Source: Eutypa lata (lineage: Eukaryota > Ascomycota > Sordariomycetes > Xylariales > Diatrypaceae). Taken from it: a stretch of 64,000 nucleotides of DNA. Below the pieces are notes generated by a model that ran no database searches, was not told the origin of the DNA, and saw only the letters and a program-made list of their open reading frames with translations. This document shows, in pieces, positions 45,219 to 55,755 of this stretch; within the stretch, counting starts at the first letter, position 1, and the number at the start of each line of letters is the position of its first letter. The stretch lies in the NCBI GenBank assembly GCA_022661535.1, contig JAKULF010000005.1, forward strand, positions 1 through 64,000, given 5' to 3'. Both the position numbers and the translations under genes were made by a program.

Positions 45219-46974
45219 GGCTGGTAGTGTAGAGGCTGTAGACTAGATATATGGACAATGTCGGTTCATGATATCAAAGATAAAGTTGGAAAAGCCACTG
45301 GGCTATCCTGTACCACAGCAGCCTTATGTCGATTTATGTGACATATTCACTCTACGGGGGATTCACCCTCTAAGTATATAATTTCATACCTAGCATGATA
45401 GGGCCTCCCCTTTCCTTAGACTACCTATGCACTTCACAGTTGCTGCTATTCCTGATTGGCATACGCGTTCAGACGTCCAAACCCGTCTGCCCGAGACCTG
45501 CTTCTACATATCCGCACGAAAGAGGGAGGCATCGACTAATGAGATCCAACCCCGGCGACATTACCAGCAGCCGCATGTTAATTAAGTCATGGGGAGTTCC
45601 TAACTAGTTAGACGCCGGAGGGAAAGGCGCATGCGGACCAACTCATCGCGCAGCTTTTCTGCCTGCTTTAGGACCAGGCAGAAGAAACATACCCTTCGGT
45701 ATGTTTCTTCGTACTCGGGTACTATAAAATTGACGGATGGCGGAGGGGTGTTTTGACGCCCAACCCTTTCTTCACTTTACACCTGGATCGGATCCCTGCA
45801 GCGTGCCGTAACCGACCGCGCACGCACTCTCTCAGCTCGATCACCTTCAAACCAATAACCCTGTTATGTGTTTAGCCGCACACTCTACCCTGTCCTGTCA
45901 TCTATCGGATCTCGTTTGCCAACAGAAGGGGAAGAAAGAGAAGTAGCAGATGGGGTTAATGCGGCGGGCTTGCCACGACAACAACACGCTGCGACTGCAA
46001 GGCTCTGCGATAACCCGCGAAGAATTCACCCCCCCCCCCCCCCTGTATCGCCGTATATACAGACCTATGTACATACAGTTATCCCTCGCTCGTCGCACAG
46101 CGCATGCAGCCCCGTGCACTCTTCGTATGGAACACAGTTACATAGGTTCCTTTCACCTTAACCCCACCTCCCCCATACCTCTCGGGCGTCGTGGCTCGAT
46201 GTCATGCATGGGGACCAATCAGGAGTCAAAGCTCGTAACCGATGCACGATTGGGACGATTTCCACCCCAGGTTTGATCTGCAACTAGCCCGAATCTCGGT
46301 ACCGTAAAGTTCGTTAACACATGTAGCTATGCAGCTAGCTTGTATTGTGCCCCTGTATGAATACATATAGCAAGTAGGTACGAATGTCTATCTACGTGTA
46401 TGAAAATGTCGTCTCCCGTGGGATACAACTGGTTCCGAAGGTTTGAGTCATGTCAAGCGGTAAACTGATTCCGAGCCTTTGAATAGAAATCGTTCATACA
46501 TAAACGCCTATCTAGGTATGTAGGCCATGCTACTAACAACTAACCCCGGTTTAAAGTCATAATTCCTCCTGCGATCGAGGCTCGGAAAGTAGTGGTGGCA
46601 ATATACACATGTAGGTCTATCGGGTAAGTGCTTTATCTACTCCTTGGCCTGCATTATCAATTATCAAACCTGATCGAGAGCTGTCAAGATCGCTATTTGT
46701 AATCGAGTTGGAAGATTACTATATTGTTGTCATGACGGGGGAGAAATTTTCATACATGGCCTAGATAAGTAGTTCTTAGTCACCTTGACTAGAAAATTAA
46801 CAGTATGGCCACTGGGGACTAGTAACTACCTAATTATACTACGTGATATATATCGTGAACTCCCCCTTCTAGCTTTCTTATTATCTAGATTCAGCTTGGG
46901 TTTCTAGGTGACCTCGGCCGATCATTTTTATGTTGTCTTCAGACGGAGGTTCCCATGCTTTGGGTTATATCCAT
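45219..46974. other. Intergenic, nothing coding recognised
   Basis: 1.75 kb with a perfect hairpin (45681-45710), a C-homopolymer near 46028-46043, and microsatellite pieces. The plus-strand frames here (45868-46276) have no domain or start support. Confidence 0.5.
45681..45710. repeat. Perfect 13-bp hairpin
   Basis: GAAGAAACATACC (45681-45693), a 4-base loop CTTC, then the exact reverse complement (45698-45710). It is isolated in the intergenic region and belongs to no element I recognise. Confidence 0.7.
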
Positions 46975-47902
46975 TCACCATCGAATTCGAATACGAGGTG
47001 AAAATACGCCGTTCCTACTCATTTCTATCGGCTTGCATCTGGAACACTTATCACCAACCTCCCTTTCATGATGTGTGAATTTACAACGTGCGTCACAAGG
47101 GATGAGGTCGCTGCCTAAGTTAAGTATGTGGTTCGGCCCTACGACCCGATGACCTAGAACCCCTCCGCGATGTCCACATCTGTATGTCTCCCAAATCACT
47201 ATAATAATCTGTGGTTAGCTATGTCCTTTCTAGAGGACCGAGCAACAGCTTAGGGGCTTGAAGCTACATCTTAGGTATTGTTAAGCAAACGCGCGTATGG
47301 GATATACTAGAGAATAACATGTATAACTTCAGACGTCACTTACTACAGCAATGGGCTGAGATACACTGCTCACAAGCACCCCCGACATCTTGTGAGACCT
47401 GTACAGGGCGACACCAGGCATCGCAGGATGTCTGTGATCCGAGACGTTGGTTATGAGCCTGGCCAGCTGACGCTAAGACACCAACCAGATGCCCGCAGGA
47501 GTACCGCATCACGACAGAGAAACAATCGTAGACCGAAACACACCAAGGGCAGCGATTCGGATCTATAGTGCGTCTCGAATAGTCCAAGGCGCAGTCGGCA
47601 TCACACGCGGTCCCGTACCCGAGCCTGGCAATATGCCTGTGGCTTAACAGAAGATCGTTAGGTCCGACAGGGTGTCCGCATTGATAGTATCGAGGCAGCT
47701 GATAGCATAGATTTTGTTGATGGTTGGCAAGCTGCCGTGCAAGGGCGACATTTTCTCGTTGATTACCTGCAATATGGAGATGGCCCGAGGTCGCTGAAGC
47801 CCGGTTAATGGATGAGCCCGAAGGAACCGTAGGTGTATTGCTTGGCGGGACACTGTTGAAGACACTGTAGTTATTATGAGGAATTGTTGTTGTTGGTGCC
47901 AT
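46975..47902 (-). CDS. Protein with three CGH/CxxC zinc-binding-like modules
   Basis: Two exons (47344-47902, 46975-47198) with a 145-bp intron, 260 residues. After a Ser/Thr/Pro-rich N-terminus of about 60 residues, one module of about 60 residues occurs three times. Each reads Y-x-C-G-H, then about 20-25 residues to C-x3-C, then 12-13 to C-x2-C. Module cysteines and histidines: C75/H77/C100/C104/C118/C121, C136/H138/C160/C164/C177/C180, C194/H196/C221/C225/C238/C241. The regular spacing suggests metal binding or disulfides. The third module lies in exon 2, and the splice restores the 60-residue period, which supports the gene model. I do not recognise the family. A one-module relative lies 0.7 kb upstream, beyond a MITE. 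Confidence 0.65.
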
Positions 47903-48171
47903 GTTCGCCTAAACCTCGTTGGTCTACTCGCCGTTGAAGTATAGCAAACGGGTAAGAATGCAAAATGAGCAGAGATCGTTACTTTTATAAACACTTGTCA
48001 GTTAAGGTGGTCATTAACAGTCATCTATCATGTCAGACGGTCTATTGGATTCCTTAACCCTAGGAATCATATTGGTGGTAGGCATTATATATTTTCTATG
48101 AGTCACGAAGCTAATTGACATATAACCCTATTGGTGTATACAGAGATGGAGCATAGCTCCCCTATACCACT

Positions 48172-48410
48172 CAAGTCGTTGCCGAAATAATTGATATGTC
48201 AGTTTTAACTACATTCATATACACGGCTTACATATAGATAGATACCTAAGTTAAGATTTTTAAAAAAGAACTTAATTATATTATATTATGAAATTGGAAT
48301 AATCAGTCTTTACGTTATTAATTACGGAATAATAATTAAACGTTGTTGAATAAGCGGTAATTATTCGGATTTACGCATTTTAATGTATCATTTAAATTAG
48401 CGACGACTTG
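48172..48410. mobile_element. MITE, copy C of the CAAGTYGTTGCC family
   Basis: A 239-bp element starting CAAGTCGTTGCCGAAATAAT and ending ATTAGCGACGACTTG, flanked by the 5-bp duplication CCACT (48167-48171 and 48411-48415). It sits between the three-module gene and its one-module relative. Confidence 0.82.
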
Positions 48411-48576
48411 CCACTCCCATTGACCATGTTATTGTGATAAATGTGTAATTATATAGACAGATAGTTCTACTTGTACATATGAGGACTCGCAAGCCAATTA
48501 CGCGGTCCCTCATGAGCGCTCTCACAACCCTTATGCCAGCATTCTTATTTCGACACCTTACACCTATTCCGACGAG

Positions 48577-48834
48577 TCACAGTCCGCATTGAACACGACA
48601 ATCTTCACATAATCCAGGAATAGACCAAGACAGTTCCTTCTTCATGCACCAAGCCCAGATACAAGGGCCATGATGTTCTCTTTGTTTGACCGGTATATTC
48701 CCATAGTGATGCCCACAAGCGTAACTCACCTTGAACAAATAGCATCGTTCGCTATCGGGGACATCGAGAGTAATACCGTGAGTTGTGTATCTGAAAGATA
48801 TAATCGTCCGGCGCCCATACTCATTTACAGACAT
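48577..48834 (-). CDS. Small protein with one CGH/CxxC module, possibly a gene fragment
   Basis: 85 residues from the ATG at 48834. It carries one copy of the module seen in the neighbouring gene: YACGHHYG, then CIWAWC (C-x4-C, one residue longer than in the others), then CEDC. It may be a tandem duplicate reduced to one module, or the last exon of a longer gene whose upstream exons I could not place. Confidence 0.4.
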   Translation of the reverse strand: MSVNEYGRRTIISFRYTTHGITLDVPDSERCYLFKVSYACGHHYGNIPVKQREHHGPCIWAWCMKKELSWSIPGLCEDCRVQCGL

Positions 48835-49962
48835 TGGTGAGAAAGCTAGAATGCCCCTTTTTCTACAATTTTGGACGATATATCATGAAAAGTATCCAGG
48901 TAATTGAGCTTATCGCCTGCTTCATTTGTCGTCACCTTAAAATAGTAGCGGCAGATTTATATGTATGCATTTAGGGAAAGGTTGAGGCAGATTTTGAATT
49001 CAAGAGATATATACTTTCAAGTATGTTTTTCAATACTCCGATCACATATGTTCGACGTTGAAAGAGCTACAATTATTCATTAGATGTAATCGTGATTCAT
49101 GGGTCCGGTGTTAAATCTATGAATAGGTGTAAGTAGTGAGTCTAATCCCAATCTTGCATACTTGGCTAAGCTAGCAAGCGTATGAGTATGACTAGAGATT
49201 CCCCAAATAATTATCAATGGAGCCGAGTTGTTATTTTAATCGTTGAAGCCCTGTAGATGTTTGCTACATAGCCAGGAACACTTTGAGGACTCCACCAACG
49301 CCACGCATACCTAACTAACTAACTAAATAAGTAAATGATATCTTAGTAGTTATAGACCATACCTAGAATAAATTGAAATCTCTGTTTTATATTCGAGAGG
49401 AACCGCAACGGGTTTGCGGGGTGCTGTAGGTCTTCTCAGTATCTTCATTGGCTCTAGATATCTACAGTAGATAACTTGGGGGTAAATAACGTGATTATGG
49501 TTGAGGTATAGGGAAGCACTAGTGGAGTTAAAACGAAGGATCAAAAAAAGAATACCCATTTCACAGCGATACCAACTCAGGGGAACAAACAGGGCCATAA
49601 GCATACTTGACTTAAGGCGACAATTTACTGCAACCATGCGTATACACGGTAGTTGACACGACCATACACTACCTATCGTTCATAATCCAATGCGCGTATG
49701 CGTGTTGTCATTCCAAACTCCTCTGCCCTACCAACTTAGTAGTTAAGTAACAAGAGGCGACTTGCCCGTACCTCGAACGCCATAACACCGGAATTAAAAC
49801 AGTCTCTCTTTGCTGTTCACACGAACCATTAATTATAACCATCCGTCGCATCACTCACGTCATTTCTATTCTCTCTGATACTACGTATCCCTATGTCTAT
49901 CCCTATCCCTACCCCTATCCTTGTTCCTGTCCCTGTCCTTATAAAACCTAACCTAACCTACT
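48835..49962. other. Intergenic, nothing recognised
   Basis: 1.1 kb. CCCTAT-like short repeats at 49890-49945 just beyond the 3' end of the E3 ligase gene. The minus-strand frame at 49350-49637 has no support. Confidence 0.5.
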
Positions 49963-52900
49963 CTACGCTATCCTCCTACTACCCCTCCATCCCGCAGCGC
50001 CCTTAACCGCGCCGCCAAAATTATGCAACCTCTCACCAATGAGATAAGCCTCATCGCGTATCCGAATTTTCCAACCATCGAAAACGCGCATGACTCTGCG
50101 AGTGAACAAGAACGCAACCAGGAACAGCGCCGCAAAGGGGTACGCCATCCGGAACACGAAGACTCTGGCCTCCCGGGTCTGCAGCTGTTCGGCAGCCGGT
50201 ACAATCCCAGTGCTGAAGGTGGCCGTGAGCAGGCCGTAATCGAGGGCCGCACGTGCCATAAGGGGGGGAGTCAAGATGAATACTAAGCCTGCCGCGAGGC
50301 CGGGAAGGACGAACGCGCGCGTTAAGACCCCAACATCCGGGTATGCCCAGCCTTCTCGCAGAACGGCGCGGACAGCTTGGGCGGGTCGCCCGCCGCAATG
50401 TACCAGTGCGCGGGTCCCGAGTTTTAGGTACAGAATCCCGAGAGTCCAGGCTTGGATGACGCGGATTGTGTGGCCATCTCGTAAGTCATCGAGGCGATCT
50501 GTCGGTGCGTTTTCTTCGGCGGATGGGGGAGGGCCGAAGGGCGAGGAAGAATACATGTACGTATGTAGCGGAATTAAGACGTACAGCTCCATTAGAAGCG
50601 TGGAAAGTATAGGGAAAACCACCAGTAGGAAAGTATATGTGTATACGACGCGGCCGGCTTGCTTAGATAGAAGCTTGACTCGCTGGATCGCATCTTGATC
50701 TAGCATCGAGGCCACTCCAGAGGATGCCCAGGCATACAGATTGGAGAGTATGGAGCGCAGATGAAAGATGAAATAGCTTAGCGATCCCAGTATATAAACG
50801 CCTATGCTGAATGCATATATGTCATTGGTGCGTATATGATCTGGGAGAAGAGCCCTAAACATTCGCCTACCGAAAACGAGGGGCACAATGGTGAATCCGA
50901 CGCCGGTTACAGCGGCGAAGAGCCAGATGGAGGCAATGAATAAAGAAACCCGGATGTGGAACATCGGTGGGACGTATACACACTGATATTTGTCACTAGC
51001 GTAGATGTCACCGTCGTCGCTACCGTCCGGCCGTACGTTCTGCTCCGTCACGGCTAGGAACACCGGCTGGCCCTTGGGGATCTTGACTTGATCAGAGGCA
51101 GGAGAGCGGACGAAGCGGCCGTCTTCGATGAGTTGTCCAGAATCCACAAGTCTCATTTTCTTGAAGGTGAGACTCACCATCTCATCTCTTGGAATATGAG
51201 GCGTTGGTCTGGCATGACCACCCTCGAAGGTATCACGCCAGGTCTTGGGAATAACGTTGCCACTCTCGTCAACCTCGAGGAATAGCTTGCGCCACCAGGG
51301 GAGGTCTTTGTGCTCCGAGTCAGGGGCTAGCACAATTCTTCCCTCCTCATCCACCCTTCTCTCACCGAATAAGAACCATGTGAGGCGTAAGCCCCTGGCG
51401 CATGTACGGAACCACCAGGTGTACATCGCATGAAGACCGTCACTGGGTCGGAAGAACTTGACGGCTAGCGGCATGAGGAAGTTGTAGAATAGGAGATCGA
51501 TGGGAAACTCTAGAACGGGTTCATTAGACGAGTAATGAATGGGCAGAACGTTAGGCAACGCCAAGGCCAAGCCCCAGACAACGCCACCGAGGCAAACGAC
51601 GACGAGCGCGCCGTAGATGAGACCCGAAAACATTATTTTGCGGAGCTGAGTCGTGACGTTGCGCTCGAGAACGTCGCGCACCGGATGAAACTCAGGGTCG
51701 TCGGGATCCCGAATAAAATCTAACACAAGGGGGTTAGTACTGTGACTTCTGAGCACATGGAGTTTAAGATGAGCTTTATACTTACATAGAACACCCTTCC
51801 GCATGATCTTGCGGCACATGGAAACGAAGAGGGCAAAGTGGAACATATAACCGGTACCAACAAACCAGTGCACGAAGATAGACGTCATGGGGAAATTGTA
51901 AGTAAAGAATAACCGAGATTTAAAGGTCGTACTCTCGAAAAGCGGGAGTAGGGCAAAGTCTAGCAGCAAGCCGCAGTATAGGGGAAAGACCAGCATTTCA
52001 ATACTAATGATCAAGATCACCTTCATGACACCGCTAGCTTGATTCAAGGCATCTATGGCAGATGCCTCCCATTCTTGGGCGGTTTGCGTTGTAGAAAATG
52101 GCCGTCCCCTGCCGAGATATAAGGCGGCGGCAACGAATAGAGAAACGTAGCCGCCTAAGACTGCCAAAGCTCGATCTGTAGCGTTCCAATAGGCGAGAGC
52201 AGGGTTAACGACGGAAGAAGATTCCGGCGACAGGTTAACGCTAACCATCCAAGATCCAGGATGGGCTAATGCATGAGGAATGCTCTTGAGAATCTCCCAG
52301 GTATCAGGCCAGACGGCTATCACCAATTCCTTAGCTGTTGTCCACTTGCTGATATAATCACCACCTAGGATATATCGGAGTACTGCTGCGAAAGTAGAAA
52401 ACAGATAGTTGATATCGCCTTTCACGAAAACGAGTGCTTCGTGGCTGATAGCGGAGAAGTTACGCATCTCACTAGCTGAGATAAGGGGCATCTCGGAGAC
52501 GAAAATGTCACTGATCCGGTTGAATGCACCTATCGCAATATGGCTCATCATGCTGCGTGCGGATGCGATCAGTTGACGTCCTAAGTCGACTCGGATAGTT
52601 CGTCCAACCACTTGGAAGAAATCTAAGAAAAATGTCGAGGCGCAACCCAGGGCTAGCAGAACAACATCCTGCGCGAGCTTGAAGCAGCTGAAAATGATGC
52701 GGATAAAGCGAGTTGGATTAGCAATGACCCAGACACTGACCCGCCCGATATTATAGGGGATAAAGATGCCGAGGAAGATGGAAAAGGATACAAGGAAGGC
52801 GCAGAATATGGCGTTCTGAAACAAACCAGCTAGTGGGCCACGCATGCCGATGAGCTCCATGATGCCCTCGAAATCTTCTGCATCTTCGATAGCTTCTGGG

Positions 52901-55755
52901 TCGAGGCCGGCAGCCATAGCAGCTTCGACAACCTCGGGGGCAACATCATCGTTATTAGCTAAATTGTCTTCCACAGCGCCGACATCCATAAAAGGGGCGT
53001 CTTGATTATCGCCAAAGATATCGACGCCTTCGTCATCAGGTTCAAGCTCGCCAGGCTGGTCGACATGGACATCACCCCACATGAACTCGGCCACACGATC
53101 GACTATACCTCCTGCGTGCTGTCGGGCGGGGAGGCCAGCCTGGTCAGCTTCAAGGGGTTCACCAATTTGAACTTCCGTGGAGGCATTCTCGATGTTATCC
53201 AAGTTGCCTAACAGAGGTAAATTGATTTCCTCGTCCGACTCCCCCTGTCCAGCATTAGAGCTAGTTTCTGGTATCGCTCCAAGCCCAGCATCGTCAACCT
53301 GCTCTACCTTAGGACTGCCAGGACTAGAAGCATCATCTCCAACGCCGTTATGTGGAAAGGGGTGTGCAAGTTCCGGGATCTGCTGTCTTGTCTCTACGGG
53401 AGAGTGGAAGGAGAATGGATCAGAGAATGGTTGCCTCGCAGAACTATCTTGTGTGGTCTGGCCTGGCTGCGCAGATTCGACGGGTTGATTAGTAGATGAA
53501 GAAGGTAACTTGGAGAATGACCAGCTGTTGTTGGCTAGGGGGTTGATGGCTTCATTTCGCTGCGGCCCATCGGAAACGGCTCGAGGTCTGCCTAACGGGG
53601 CAACTAAATCATCGTCCAGAAGGTCATCCTCCTGAGCGTTGGATCGCTGCCACGGGGTGTTCTCGAATTGCTGCTCCCACCGTGACCAAGGGACATCCTC
53701 CTGCCTCGGGGCTTCGTTAGATGTGCGAGCCGGGCTAGACTCCGCCTTCTGTTTGCCTTTAGCAGCTGCCGTAGCTGCTCCTTCATCCTGGTTGTCTTCA
53801 CCTTCGGGCCATGTCCAGCTCGACGTGGATGATTGGCTGTTCTCTTCGGCCATCGTGTCGGTAATGTGTGCTGGTTGATCCGCTTGCGACGACGTGGGAT
53901 GCCAGTTATCAGCCGCAGCCGTAGAGTCGCTTTCGTTCCGAGGACGGTTATCCGCATGCGTAGACTGCTTCGCATGGGCTGGCATCGACTGTGTGATGCG
54001 CACCCAATGGCGCAAGCGGTCTTCAAGGCCTTGATCGCGTATGGTTTGGAGGATCTTGTCCGGATCGCCTTCGGCCTCTCGATAGATGCGCAGATACTGG
54101 GTCACCGTGCTTGTACCATCTGACGGGGCATCATCTTTAATAGCTCCAGCCAGTGCCCTAGCGTAGTCACTATCGTCGAGCTGGTCTGGCATGTCGTACT
54201 GATCTGGTTGTCTCGAGTTGGATGGATGTGTGGGGTCGGTCTGTGTAGCACCTTCGGAGTGGTAAGGCGGGGGTTCGTCTAGGCGCCTGTCTTGGGCGTT
54301 CGGTCGCGTCGCTCTCCGACGAAAACCTGCAATAGGTCTCTGTCTCTGCTGGAAATCCTGAAACCCCATTGTGGCTAACCTGCGCGCTCGTACGTCAATA
54401 TCCGATTCGTCTCTCTCCTGGGCTGGCCTTGTATCTTCATCGCTACTATCGATACCCTCATCCCTATCCTCCTCCTCCTCCTCGTCATCCACCATCTCAT
54501 CATCCGAGTCCGAGTCTGGGCCTCGTAGATCTGGATGCTCAGGGCCGGCGGGGGCTTCCACGTTATGGCGATCTACATCAGCGGCGAAGGCAGCGCGCAT
54601 ATTAATCTCCGGTTGCTGTTGCACCACATAATCTCTAACCAGAATGATCAGAATGAAGGCCACTATGACTACTACAGTAATGATCTGGCCTTCGAGAACG
54701 GCGATGATGGTCCTGTTGATGGTCGGATGGCGCGTAAGGGTTTTCAGGGCAGGAATCTCACTCAACAGTGAACCATGGGGATTGGGGACGGCGGAGACAG
54801 TAACCTTATCGACCTGGGTCAGGTTCAGGTTATCCAAAGCCTCTTGGGTTGAGCCATCCGGTAGCCCCAGCGAGCCCACGGACAATCGGAGTAAGGATGC
54901 TAGCCAAGACTGAGTGGCAGAGATGTTGAGAGGTTTGGAGATGGCTTTGAACAGATCGTTCACGGGGATCTGTTTCATGACACCGCCTATGGATGCCGCA
55001 GTCGTGGTGGCAGCCAACAAGGGGGATGATGGACAGGTACTGGTACTAGCGCCGGTGATGGTGAGAGTAACTACATCGCCTGCGCGGAGGGACGCAGTAT
55101 TGTTGTAGTTGGTACTGCCACCGAAAGGGGATGAAGTGGTAGGACCGAAGCTCTCTTCGCTCAACCAGAACAGAAAGGACCAGACGGAGCGCATAAGGTA
55201 GGGAAGCCAGCCAAGCCATACGCTTATGACCAAAGCGGCTCTCAGCCAGACGAGGAGTTTCCGGAATAGATATTTAGCCATGTGGCTCATGAATATGTAG
55301 AAGGGCAGGCGTTGTGGCATGTCGGGGGAGTAAAGCTTGGTGAAGCGAAATGGCGTCTTACACAGCTCGCAATGCTTCTTCTGCGAATGGGATAGCCATT
55401 CCATCAGGCAATCTTGATGGACGAACTTAATGCTACCACTGCATTTGCAAGGGTAGAAGAGCGGTTCTTCGGTAGTGCCTTCACCTCTACATATTCTACA
55501 GGTATCCGGATCGGCGGCGGCGGCAGCAGCAGCGGCGGAGGCGGAGGCGGCAGTAGTGGTGGTATTGGCATTGGCATTAGCGTTGGGGGCCGCATCGTTA
55601 TCGTCGCCGGCGCCTGTTCCATCGTGGTGCTCATTGCTATGGTCGGAACTGCCCACGTGCCACGAGGTTCGTTGTTCGGCCATGGTGTCAGAGTCGAGAT
55701 GTCTCGAGCGGATATCATCTGGAAGGTCGTAATTTTCTGGTGGTTGGGCTGCCAT
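49963..55755 (-). CDS. SSM4: Doa10/Ssm4-type ER membrane RING-CH ubiquitin ligase
   Basis: ER and inner nuclear membrane E3 ligase of ER-associated degradation, homologous to yeast Doa10 (Ssm4) and human MARCH6. Two exons (51786-55755, 49963-51719), 1908 residues. The RING-CH domain is complete in C4HC3 order: C86, C89, C103, C105, H113, C116, C129, C132. Many membrane helices follow, spread along the protein, separated by a long acidic, low-complexity cytosolic region (about 380-950). The 66-bp intron is a multiple of three and has no stop, so reading through it also gives an open frame; the family sequence GVLYFIRDPDDP forms only when it is removed, and its ends are GTAAGT and TTAG with a TACTAAC-like branch site. 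An Ala run and an Asn/Thr-rich stretch precede the RING-CH domain. A second ATG (residue 25) could also serve as the start. Confidence 0.95.
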   Translation of the reverse strand: MAAQPPENYDLPDDIRSRHLDSDTMAEQRTSWHVGSSDHSNEHHDGTGAGDDNDAAPNANANANTTTTAASASAAAAAAAADPDTCRICRGEGTTEEPLFYPCKCSGSIKFVHQDCLMEWLSHSQKKHCELCKTPFRFTKLYSPDMPQRLPFYIFMSHMAKYLFRKLLVWLRAALVISVWLGWLPYLMRSVWSFLFWLSEESFGPTTSSPFGGSTNYNNTASLRAGDVVTLTITGASTSTCPSSPLLAATTTAASIGGVMKQIPVNDLFKAISKPLNISATQSWLASLLRLSVGSLGLPDGSTQEALDNLNLTQVDKVTVSAVPNPHGSLLSEIPALKTLTRHPTINRTIIAVLEGQIITVVVIVAFILIILVRDYVVQQQPEINMRAAFAADVDRHNVEAPAGPEHPDLRGPDSDSDDEMVDDEEEEEDRDEGIDSSDEDTRPAQERDESDIDVRARRLATMGFQDFQQRQRPIAGFRRRATRPNAQDRRLDEPPPYHSEGATQTDPTHPSNSRQPDQYDMPDQLDDSDYARALAGAIKDDAPSDGTSTVTQYLRIYREAEGDPDKILQTIRDQGLEDRLRHWVRITQSMPAHAKQSTHADNRPRNESDSTAAADNWHPTSSQADQPAHITDTMAEENSQSSTSSWTWPEGEDNQDEGAATAAAKGKQKAESSPARTSNEAPRQEDVPWSRWEQQFENTPWQRSNAQEDDLLDDDLVAPLGRPRAVSDGPQRNEAINPLANNSWSFSKLPSSSTNQPVESAQPGQTTQDSSARQPFSDPFSFHSPVETRQQIPELAHPFPHNGVGDDASSPGSPKVEQVDDAGLGAIPETSSNAGQGESDEEINLPLLGNLDNIENASTEVQIGEPLEADQAGLPARQHAGGIVDRVAEFMWGDVHVDQPGELEPDDEGVDIFGDNQDAPFMDVGAVEDNLANNDDVAPEVVEAAMAAGLDPEAIEDAEDFEGIMELIGMRGPLAGLFQNAIFCAFLVSFSIFLGIFIPYNIGRVSVWVIANPTRFIRIIFSCFKLAQDVVLLALGCASTFFLDFFQVVGRTIRVDLGRQLIASARSMMSHIAIGAFNRISDIFVSEMPLISASEMRNFSAISHEALVFVKGDINYLFSTFAAVLRYILGGDYISKWTTAKELVIAVWPDTWEILKSIPHALAHPGSWMVSVNLSPESSSVVNPALAYWNATDRALAVLGGYVSLFVAAALYLGRGRPFSTTQTAQEWEASAIDALNQASGVMKVILIISIEMLVFPLYCGLLLDFALLPLFESTTFKSRLFFTYNFPMTSIFVHWFVGTGYMFHFALFVSMCRKIMRKGVLCKYKAHLKLHVLRSHSTNPLVLDFIRDPDDPEFHPVRDVLERNVTTQLRKIMFSGLIYGALVVVCLGGVVWGLALALPNVLPIHYSSNEPVLEFPIDLLFYNFLMPLAVKFFRPSDGLHAMYTWWFRTCARGLRLTWFLFGERRVDEEGRIVLAPDSEHKDLPWWRKLFLEVDESGNVIPKTWRDTFEGGHARPTPHIPRDEMVSLTFKKMRLVDSGQLIEDGRFVRSPASDQVKIPKGQPVFLAVTEQNVRPDGSDDGDIYASDKYQCVYVPPMFHIRVSLFIASIWLFAAVTGVGFTIVPLVFGRRMFRALLPDHIRTNDIYAFSIGVYILGSLSYFIFHLRSILSNLYAWASSGVASMLDQDAIQRVKLLSKQAGRVVYTYTFLLVVFPILSTLLMELYVLIPLHTYMYSSSPFGPPPSAEENAPTDRLDDLRDGHTIRVIQAWTLGILYLKLGTRALVHCGGRPAQAVRAVLREGWAYPDVGVLTRAFVLPGLAAGLVFILTPPLMARAALDYGLLTATFSTGIVPAAEQLQTREARVFVFRMAYPFAALFLVAFLFTRRVMRVFDGWKIRIRDEAYLIGERLHNFGGAVKGAAGWRGSRRIA

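Noticed and set aside
49890..49945. CCCTAT-like repeats as an interstitial telomere
   Set aside because: Units are irregular (CCCTAT, CCCTAC, CCTGTC) and short; a simple microsatellite.
54369..54771. Plus-strand frames rich in Ser, Pro or Tyr
   Set aside because: Antisense to the acidic low-complexity region of the Doa10 gene.
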